NCBI RefSeq assembly: GCF_023238445.1
Contig: NZ_CP096658.1
Span: 2,108,001 to 2,172,000 of the forward strand
From: Halorussus gelatinilyticus
GTDB lineage: Archaea > Halobacteriota > Halobacteria > Halobacteriales > Haladaptataceae
Length of the DNA: 64,000 bases
Reading direction: 5' to 3'
Below the pieces are notes generated by a model that was not told where the DNA came from, did no database searches, and worked only from the letters and a program-made list of their open reading frames with translations. Positions 58,336 through 64,000 of this stretch are shown piece by piece. Numbering within the stretch: position 1 is the stretch's first letter; each line of letters begins with the position of its first letter. The translations under genes were made by a program, and so were the position numbers.

Positions 58336-58947
58336 CTACGGGTCGAACGAGATGAACCCGTCCGCTTCGGCCGCGAACGCCGCGGCGGTCTCGCCGAACG
58401 AGTCGGCGTACCGGACTAACAGGGTGATAATCGTCTCCGGGTTCCGGACCGCGTAGCCGTCCTCGCGGTCCAACAGCCCGGCGTCTTCGAGGTCGGCGGC
58501 GTACTTGCTCACCGTCGGTCTCGACACGTCCAGCGCGTCGGCGAGGTCGCTACCGGTCGCCGAGGGGTCGCGCAGTAACTCGACGAGCATCCCCCGCGGG
58601 GTGTCCCGGCGGAGGTAGCCCAGTGCGACCTGTTCGAACGAGGAGAACTGTTCTGCCGGGTAGAACCGGCGGTAGTCACCGTCTCGTCGGCTCTCGACGA
58701 CGCCCGCGTCGAGGAGCTGTCGGAGGTGATGCTGTGCCTCCCCCGTCCCCAGTTTCAAGTCGTCACGGACCTTCGAGAAGTGCGCGCCCGGCGTCGTCGC
58801 GACGTAGCCCGCAATCGCGTCTCGGGCTTCGCTCTCGCCGCTGTCGGCCTCGGCGCGGAACGAAGCCAACGGCGTCGCGGCCCCCAAGACCGCGAACCGT
58901 CGGAGCGTCGCCCGCTTATTTTCATCCACTTCGGAGCGCTCAACCAT
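58336..58947 (-). CDS. Tandem winged-helix regulator
   Basis: A 203-residue protein with two winged helix-turn-helix units. The first covers about 40-95 (AGYVATTPGAHFSKVRDDLK; EAQHHLRQLLDAGVVESRRD). The second covers about 115-175 (PRGMLVELLRDPSATGSDLA; VSRPTVSKYAADLEDAGLLD). The N-terminal ~25 residues are partly hydrophobic (RFAVLGAATPLASF) but too short for a sure membrane segment. GTTTTAATCC on the minus strand about 28 nt upstream supports the ATG at 58947. It lies directly upstream of, and co-directional with, the epimerase gene. Confidence 0.83.
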   Translation of the reverse strand: MVERSEVDENKRATLRRFAVLGAATPLASFRAEADSGESEARDAIAGYVATTPGAHFSKVRDDLKLGTGEAQHHLRQLLDAGVVESRRDGDYRRFYPAEQFSSFEQVALGYLRRDTPRGMLVELLRDPSATGSDLADALDVSRPTVSKYAADLEDAGLLDREDGYAVRNPETIITLLVRYADSFGETAAAFAAEADGFISFDP

Positions 58948-59401
58948 CTACGATAGAAGGGTCGGCGTGGAGGATTAAAACACCTTCGGCTTGCGAGTCG
59001 GTCGCACGGCCGAGAGGTTCAGGTCTGGCGAGAGCGACGCCGTGCGGTCGGTCACGGAGCGGTCGGAGATAGTCGTCTCCGAGGGCTATCACGATTTGCG
59101 GGGGTTTTCTACTCTCATTCCGTCACTTTCGGGGTAGATACGTCGCGTCGCGTTCGGCCTGAACAGAACTCTTCGTAGTCACTCGATGCGGCCGTCACCT
59201 CGAACACGGGTCTGGGTCTCCTCGGAGTCTCGGTCTCGGTACTCGTCATAGATACGAAAGAGAGTGGCGGCGGTCGGAAACCGGCGCAACTCAGTACCGC
59301 CGCACGAATATTCCCTCTCGAACCACCCACTTGTACGTTTCCGAATTACTCTAAGGAGTTCCGTCACTCCGGGGCGGCTCGGCGCAAAAAAGCGGCGGGC
59401 G
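58948..59401. other. 454-nt spacer between regulator and stomatin gene
   Basis: The left end carries the minus-strand promoter (GTTTTAATCC, about 58973-58982) of the regulator. The right end carries the stomatin terminator. Between them I see no family-like protein. A 44-codon minus-strand frame at 59115-59249 (MTSTETETPRRPRPVFEVTA) is open but has no supporting evidence. Confidence 0.45.
59386..59400 (-). terminator. GC stretch plus T6 after the stomatin gene
   Basis: On the minus strand the sequence after the stop is GCCCGCCGCTTTTTTGCG: a GC-rich stretch followed by six T (59386-59391). This is a typical archaeal transcript end. Confidence 0.6.
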
Positions 59402-60559
59402 TTACTTTTCGACTTCGGCGTCCATCTCGGCTTCCACGTCTTCGATGTCGGGAGACTCCTCGTCCATCTCCTCAATGACCTCGTCGGCGCTCTTGATGTT
59501 CGCGGGGTCTTCGCCCTCTTTGATGGCTTGGGCCTCCTGCTCCATCGCTTCGACGTCCATCTCGGCCTCCTCGTCTATCTGACCGAGAATCTCCTCGATG
59601 TTGTCGAGACCGATGAGTTCGCGGGTCTCCTCGTCGAAATCGAGGCTGTCGAGTTCGCCGTTGTCCTCCTTCACGTCGCTCCCGGTGAGATGCTTGCCGT
59701 AGCGGCCGAGCATCGAGGAGAGTTCCTGCGGGAGGACGAAGGTCGTGGATTCGCCCTGACCGATGGATTCGAGCGTCTCCATGCCCTTGTCGATGACCGC
59801 GCGCTCGCCCATCGACTCGGCGGATTTGGCGCGGAGGACGGTCGAAACTGCGTCACCCTGCGCTTCCAGAATCTGGCTCTGCTTCTCACCCTGCGCCCGG
59901 ATGATGTTCGACTGCTTGTCACCTTCCGCGGTCTCGATGGCGCTCCGGCGCTCACCCTGCGCCTCCAGAATCATGGCGCGGCGCTTGCGCTCCGCGGAGG
60001 TTTGTTGCTCCATCGCCTGCTGGACGTCCTTGCTCGGGTTGACCTCCCGAACTTCGACGCTCTCGACGCGGATACCCCACTCGTCGGTGGGTTCGTCGAG
60101 TTCGCGGCGGATTTTGGCGTTTATCTCTTGGCGCTTGTTCAGCGTGTCGTCCAGTTCCATGTCGCCCAGCACCGCACGGAGCGTCGTCTGGGCGAGGTTC
60201 GAGACGGCGCGTTTGTAGTCCTCGACTTCGAGGAACGCTTTCTTGGCGTCCATGACCTTGATGTAGACCACGGCGTCGGCCGTCACCGGCGAGTTGTCGC
60301 GGGTGATAGCTTCTTGACGCGGCACGTCGAGGGTCTGGGTCCGCATGTCGAAACGGTGGGTCGCGCTCACGAACGGCGGGACGAAGTTGATACCGGGTTC
60401 GAGCAGTTTCCGGTACTCGCCGAACACCGTCAGTGCGCGCTTCTCCGTCGCGTCCACGATCTCGACCGACTGCCAGATGGTGATGACCGCCAGCGCGAGG
60501 ACCAGCAGCGCGACTACCGTGAAGCCCCCGACCGCGGAGGCCTGTAGTGGAACCAACAT
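59402..60559 (-). CDS. Stomatin/prohibitin-like SPFH protein
   Basis: A 385-residue protein. One membrane helix (about 10-30, VVALLVLALAVITIWQSVEI) precedes the SPFH/band-7 domain (VFGEYRKLLEPGINFVPPFV; LDVPRQEAITRDNSPVTADA; LRAVLGDMELDDTLNKRQEI). A long Ala/Glu coiled coil (about 165-235) follows, then a very acidic tail. Such proteins form membrane ring assemblies. The NfeD gene lies just upstream (99 nt), the classical stomatin/NfeD operon. NfeD of bacteria and Pyrococcus may be cleaved or assist stomatin. Confidence 0.93.
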   Translation of the reverse strand: MLVPLQASAVGGFTVVALLVLALAVITIWQSVEIVDATEKRALTVFGEYRKLLEPGINFVPPFVSATHRFDMRTQTLDVPRQEAITRDNSPVTADAVVYIKVMDAKKAFLEVEDYKRAVSNLAQTTLRAVLGDMELDDTLNKRQEINAKIRRELDEPTDEWGIRVESVEVREVNPSKDVQQAMEQQTSAERKRRAMILEAQGERRSAIETAEGDKQSNIIRAQGEKQSQILEAQGDAVSTVLRAKSAESMGERAVIDKGMETLESIGQGESTTFVLPQELSSMLGRYGKHLTGSDVKEDNGELDSLDFDEETRELIGLDNIEEILGQIDEEAEMDVEAMEQEAQAIKEGEDPANIKSADEVIEEMDEESPDIEDVEAEMDAEVEK

Positions 60560-60658
60560 ACTTGGACTGTTAGCAAGAGTGAATGTTAAGCGTTCCCCTC
60601 ACGGTCGGCGGGACCACGGCGGAATTTTGTCAATCGACGGCGACGAACGCGCTCGAAT

Positions 60659-61240
60659 TCAAATCTCCTCGGTGTCGGTTTCGCGGGCGGACGGGTCGTC
60701 CGTGCGCTCGTCGGCCAGTTCGGAGTCGAGAGCGTCGTCTCTGCCCTTCGCCAGTTCGCGGTCGATGGGGTCCTCGATGGCCTCCAGCGCCTCGACCTTG
60801 ACGACGTTGCCGCCGCCGGGGTCTACGACCATCACCTCGGTCCCCTCGGGAATCTCGCCGCGAATCGTCCGTGCGGCGTAGTAGGGGTTGAACCCGCCCT
60901 CGTGGAGCTTTATCTGGCCGTCCTCGGGCGTGACGCGCTCGGTGACGCGGCCGGTCTCGCCCTTCAGCGAGTCGGAGTCGCGGGTGCGGGCGACGCCCTT
61001 CCCGCCGTAGAGGTCCAGCTCCCGATACGCGTACAGCGAGGCCGCCCCGAAGGCGAGTACCAGCGCGGCCAACACGAGCGGCGAGGCGGCCGGTCCCAGC
61101 AGCAGTCCGACGGCTCCCGCGAGCGCGAGCGCGACCCCGAGGACGATGAAGTGCGCGCCCGGAATCAGCGCCTCGGCGATGGCGAGACCGATGCCAGCGA
61201 CGAGGAGCAACAGCGGGAGCGAGTCCAACAGCGGTGCCAT
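60659..61240 (-). CDS. NfeD-like membrane protein
   Basis: A 193-residue protein. The N-terminus has three membrane helices (LLLLVAGIGLAIAEALIPGA; FIVLGVALALAGAVGLLLG; PLVLAALVLAFGAASLYAYR). The C-terminal OB-fold of NfeD is about 85-150 (DSLKGETGRVTERVTPEDGQ; EIPEGTEVMVVDPGGGNVVK). A short acidic tail ends the protein. This is the short NfeD form without a ClpP-like protease domain. It precedes the stomatin gene, so the pair should form one membrane complex. Confidence 0.9.
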   Translation of the reverse strand: MAPLLDSLPLLLLVAGIGLAIAEALIPGAHFIVLGVALALAGAVGLLLGPAASPLVLAALVLAFGAASLYAYRELDLYGGKGVARTRDSDSLKGETGRVTERVTPEDGQIKLHEGGFNPYYAARTIRGEIPEGTEVMVVDPGGGNVVKVEALEAIEDPIDRELAKGRDDALDSELADERTDDPSARETDTEEI

Positions 61241-61491
61241 ACCAACGTCTTGGGATTCGGACCGGTTAACGTTTTGCAGTCTCCGGAAGCCGCGCGGTCG
61301 GACGCTCCAGCGTCGAGTCGCCGAAGCTTCGTCGGTGGAGAATCCTCTAGCGTGTCTTAACACACCTCTGTATTTCTCAAGTAATTACAGGAATTGGTCC
61401 GTCGGCGAGACACCGACCGGTCGGTGTCTCGCCGACAGCGCCGCTTGCCCGTTCACGGACTACACGGCCTGCCGCTCGCCCACGGCACCGC

Positions 61492-61674
61492 CTACCCGCC
61501 CGCGGACAGGAAGAGGCGGGCGAAGACGAACAGCGTCGCGGCGATGCCGAGGACGACGAAGAGCGCGTTCTCCAGCGTCGGCGACCCCGGCTCTATCGGC
61601 GGAATGTCGTCCGCCTCCTCGGGTTCGTAGCCGTCTTCGCCGACCTCGTCGGTGTCGTACTTCCAGTCCGACAT
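61492..61674 (-). CDS. Small single-span membrane protein (DUF7312-like)
   Basis: A 60-residue protein, MSDWKYDTDEVGEDGYEPEE onward. The first ~35 residues are acidic and disordered (ADDIPPIEPGSPTLENA), then a single transmembrane helix (LFVVLGIAATLFVFARLFL). This acidic-head, one-helix design is a conserved haloarchaeal type I recall as DUF7312-like, unverified. The ATG at 61674 is preferred over a GTG or ATG seven codons upstream, as the family starts MSDW. Function unknown. Confidence 0.68.
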   Translation of the reverse strand: MSDWKYDTDEVGEDGYEPEEADDIPPIEPGSPTLENALFVVLGIAATLFVFARLFLSAGG

Positions 61675-61762
61675 GGCCGGAGGTACGCGGGCCACCGGGA
61701 AAAGGCTGGCTACGACGTTGCGAAACGGCCGCGCCGTCGCAACTTCACGTCGTCGAGCGCCC

Positions 61763-61788
61763 GCGCCCGGCGCGCCAGCGCCGGGCGC
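61763..61788. terminator. Perfect 11-bp hairpin downstream of pyk
   Basis: GCGCCCGGCGC (61763-61773 read as listed on the plus strand, GCGCCCGGCGC) pairs exactly with GCGCCGGGCGC (61778-61788) around a GCCA loop. It lies about 60-84 nt past the pyruvate kinase stop on the minus strand and before the small membrane gene. Confidence 0.45.
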
Positions 61789-61846
61789 TCGTCAGTGAGG
61801 GGGAAGCGACGGACGGTCGGCAGCGGAAAAGCACCGGGAGCGACGC

Positions 61847-63613
61847 TCAGGGTCGCTCGCGCTCTGCGAGCGTCACGTCGCCGTCGTAGACGACGCCGCG
61901 TTCGGCGTCCAGCGTCACCACGTCGCCGTCCCGGATGTTCGGGTCGAGCGGCGCGCCGCTGACCATCGGAATGTCGAGTTCGCGGGCGACCATCGCGGGG
62001 TAGCCCGTCATGCCGGGGCGAGCGTCCACGATGCCCAGCAGTTTCGAGGCGTCGCCGTCGAACTCGCCGTCGAAGTCGGGTTCGAGCGCGAGAATCGACC
62101 CCTCCGGCACGTCCGAGAGGTCGCCGTCGTCGGTTCGAGCGACCGGCCCGGCGACCCGGCCGCGGACGACGCTCCGACCCGTGCCGATGGTCTCGGCCGC
62201 GACGTGGACCTTCAGCATGTTGGTCGTGCTGGTCCCCTCCAGTTCCGACATCATGCCCGAGACGACGACCACCGTGTCGCCGCTCTCGGCCACGCCGGCG
62301 TCGAGCGCGGCCTGCACCGAGTCGTCGATGATGGTATCGACGCCCTCCGCGAGCGGCGTGTACTGGGCGTTGACGCCCCACGAGAGCGCGAGCTGGCGGC
62401 GCACCTCGTCGTTGGGCGTCGTGGCGACGACCGGGACTTGCGGCCGGAACTTCGAGACCTTGAGCGCGGTGTAGCCGGATTCGCTGGCCGCGACGATGGC
62501 CGCCGCGCCGATGTCGCGCGCCAGATAGCGCGCCGACCGCGCCAGCGCGTCGGTCCGGGCGTCCTCGGCGGCTGGGACGCGCTGTTCTCGAATCTCGTCG
62601 TACTCGTCGCTCTCCTCGACCTCGCGGACGATGCGGTCCATCGTCTCCACGACCCGCACCGGGTCGTCGCCGATGGCGGTCTCGCCCGACAGCATCACCG
62701 CGTCAGTGCCGTCCAACACCGCGTTCGCCACGTCGGAGGCCTCCGCGCGGGTGGGCCTGCGGGCGTGGACCATCGAGTCGAGCATCTCTGTCGCGGTGAT
62801 GACCGGCGTCCCGGTCTGCTGGCACTCGCGGATGATACGCTTCTGAATCATCGGCACGTCTTCGAGCGGACACTCGACGCCGAGGTCGCCGCGCGCGACC
62901 ATCACACCGTAGGCCGCGTCCACGATTTCGTCCAGATTCTCCACCGCACCGCGGCGCTCTATCTTGGCGACGATGGGGATGTCCGCGCCCAACTCCTCCA
63001 GTACTTCGTTGACCGCCAGCACGTCCTCGGCGCTCCGGACGAAACTCGCGGCCACGAAGTCGGCCTGCTTCTCGGCGGCGAGTTCGAGGTCACGGCGGTC
63101 CTTCTCGGTCACCACGTCGAGGTCCAAGTCCACGCCGGGGACGTTGACGCCCTTCCGACTGCTCAGGTCGCCGCCGCTCACGACGCGCGCGACGACGACG
63201 CCCTCGCCGTCTCCGTCCTCGACTTCCTCGACGACCGTCTCGATGCGGCCGTCGTCCAACAGCACCTTGTCGCCGGGTTCGACGTTCGTGATGGAGTAGC
63301 TCAGGCCGACTTCCTCGGGCGTGGCGGTGTCGCCCTTCACGAACCGGACCGTCGAGTCGGTTTCGAGGTGGACGGGTTCGTCGGTCTCGGCGGTCCGAAT
63401 CTCGGGACCTTGCAGGTCTACCATCACCGCGAGGGGGTCGGCGGTGGTCTCGTCCACGTCTCGGACGTGGTCTACGATCTCCTCGCGGTCCTCTCGCGTG
63501 CCGTGACTCGCGTTGAGGCGCGCGACGGTCATCCCGGCGTCGGCCAACTCCCGAATTGTCCGCCGGGAGTCCGATGCCGGACCCAGGGTACAGACGATCT
63601 TCGCGTTTCTCAT
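61847..63613 (-). CDS. pyk: Pyruvate kinase with extra C-terminal phosphohistidine-like domain
   Basis: A 588-residue protein. The catalytic barrel has MRNAKIVCTLGPASDSRRTI, ADFVAASFVRSAEDV, VAKIERRGAVENL, GVMVARGDLGVECPLEDVPM and ATEMLDSMVHARRPTRAEAS. The regulatory C domain follows (about 350-470). An additional ~90-residue domain ends the protein (GIVDARPGMTGYPAMVAREL), related to the PEP-utilising swivelling domain but with tyrosine where TSHA has the catalytic histidine, so it cannot be phosphorylated there. It makes pyruvate and ATP from phosphoenolpyruvate. ATG at 63613. The window also encodes ppsA for the reverse flux. Confidence 0.95.
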   Translation of the reverse strand: MRNAKIVCTLGPASDSRRTIRELADAGMTVARLNASHGTREDREEIVDHVRDVDETTADPLAVMVDLQGPEIRTAETDEPVHLETDSTVRFVKGDTATPEEVGLSYSITNVEPGDKVLLDDGRIETVVEEVEDGDGEGVVVARVVSGGDLSSRKGVNVPGVDLDLDVVTEKDRRDLELAAEKQADFVAASFVRSAEDVLAVNEVLEELGADIPIVAKIERRGAVENLDEIVDAAYGVMVARGDLGVECPLEDVPMIQKRIIRECQQTGTPVITATEMLDSMVHARRPTRAEASDVANAVLDGTDAVMLSGETAIGDDPVRVVETMDRIVREVEESDEYDEIREQRVPAAEDARTDALARSARYLARDIGAAAIVAASESGYTALKVSKFRPQVPVVATTPNDEVRRQLALSWGVNAQYTPLAEGVDTIIDDSVQAALDAGVAESGDTVVVVSGMMSELEGTSTTNMLKVHVAAETIGTGRSVVRGRVAGPVARTDDGDLSDVPEGSILALEPDFDGEFDGDASKLLGIVDARPGMTGYPAMVARELDIPMVSGAPLDPNIRDGDVVTLDAERGVVYDGDVTLAERERP

Positions 63614-63768
63614 GGGTCCGAGTAGGTCCGACCGCGCCAAAAACCCCCGGTGATTCGTTCCGATTCACTCGTCCGCGAGTTGTTCCCGACTGTCCGAACG
63701 CACCGTGTGGCCGGCCGTCGTTTCGAGAGCCACAATCCCTTATTGTATCGCCCCCGAATGGGTGATAT

Positions 63769-64000
63769 ATGCCAGAATACGCCTCTCTCGTGGACGTGCG
63801 GACGGACTTCCAGAACGCACAGGACCTCACGTCCGTCTGGGGAGACATCCGGTCGGACCTCGAAGAACAGGACGCCGACCTCAAACACACCTACGCCATC
63901 CTCGGCGAGTACGACTTCCTCGTGGTCATGGAAGCGCCCGACCGAGACGTGGCGTACCAGGCCGGAGTCGCGCTGGAGCGTCACGGACTCGACGCCCAGA
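63769..64000 (+). CDS. GYD-domain protein, N-terminal part
   Basis: The first 77 residues are inside the window: MPEYASLVDVRTDFQNAQDL onward, with TSVWGDIRSDLEEQDADLKH, YAILGEYDFLVVMEAPDRDV and AYQAGVALERHGLDAQ. This is the GYD fold, a small ferredoxin-like dimeric protein named for the G-x-Y-D step (GEYD). The ATG at 63769 fits TTATTGTAT (63740-63748) about 27 nt upstream. ACAAT (63732-63736) and ATTGT (63742-63746) form an inverted repeat over that box. The gene continues past the window end; function unknown. Confidence 0.82.
   Translation, partial: MPEYASLVDVRTDFQNAQDLTSVWGDIRSDLEEQDADLKHTYAILGEYDFLVVMEAPDRDVAYQAGVALERHGLDAQ

Noticed and set aside
59115-59249. 44-codon minus-strand frame in the spacer before the stomatin gene
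   Set aside because: No family similarity, no promoter at the right distance and no conserved feature; not enough to call a gene.

Overview
The window is chromosomal DNA from a halophilic archaeon (class Halobacteria). The sequence is very GC-rich, the proteins are strongly acidic, and archaeal marker genes are present: TFB, a KEOPS Pcc1 subunit, prefoldin beta, geranylgeranylglyceryl phosphate synthase, archaeal pantoate kinase and phosphopantothenate synthetase, type II 3-dehydroquinate synthase, Tat-type signal peptides and a PGF-CTERM surface anchor. Genus and species cannot be fixed from the sequence alone. Because the DNA is so GC-rich, nearly every real gene has long open shadow frames. 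I chose genes by recognisable protein families, acidic composition, overlaps with neighbours and TATA spacing. No rRNA, tRNA, CRISPR array, insertion sequence or prophage was recognised.

Layout. 1-4.8 kb: end of rpoP, pcc1, pfdB, a DUF3194 gene, peptidyl-tRNA hydrolase, a YIP1-like membrane protein, and dcd overlapping a thiamine regulator (ThiR type). 4.9-10.3 kb: small membrane protein, frameshifted phosphotransferase, PhzF isomerase, phosphoribosyltransferase, SMR exporter, mtnP. 10.5-15.4 kb: the minus-strand chromosome-organisation operon (coiled-coil protein, smc, scpA). 15.5-20.5 kb: PGF-CTERM surface protein, histidine kinase, gatB. 20.8-24.2 kb: a Tat-exported lytic transglycosylase-like protein, a MATE exporter, a lipoprotein and a membrane protein. 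24.4-33.5 kb: topA, GGGP synthase, an ABC exporter operon with its own TetR regulator, an aspS fragment, a Tat-exported cysteine-rich protein, and the coenzyme A pair PoK/PPS. 33.5-41.5 kb: a double-AAA ATPase, cspA, thi4, a SagB-like oxidoreductase next to a putative metallopeptidase, a methyltransferase and a PRC-barrel-like protein. 42-49.4 kb: ppsA, lipoprotein, 3-dehydroquinate synthase II, zinc-ribbon membrane protein, a two-gene regulatory unit, and aroD. 49.6-58.9 kb: winged-helix protein, orphan DNA methyltransferase, tfb, cobalamin-type binding protein, NTP phosphatase, SHOCT protein, glycosyltransferase-flippase fusion, epimerase and regulator. 59.4-64 kb: stomatin/NfeD operon, pyruvate kinase, start of a GYD-domain protein.

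Functional links. dcd and mtnP serve nucleotide and methylthioadenosine metabolism. ThiR and thi4 are a likely regulator-target pair. PoK and PPS are successive steps of archaeal coenzyme A synthesis. 3-dehydroquinate synthase II and aroD are successive steps toward shikimate. ppsA and pyk act at the phosphoenolpyruvate/pyruvate node.

The most unusual content is secreted. A Tat-exported lytic transglycosylase with an SH3-like tail occurs in an organism expected to lack murein. A Tat-exported precursor ends in a 57-residue tail with twelve cysteines. Both are candidates for interbacterial or inter-archaeal antagonism, but only by inference from domain type. Other points of interest are a SagB-like enzyme without a visible YcaO partner, a degenerate second AAA domain, an orphan SPPY-type DNA methyltransferase, an aspS C-terminal fragment, several long perfect hairpins, and palindromes around TATA-like boxes.
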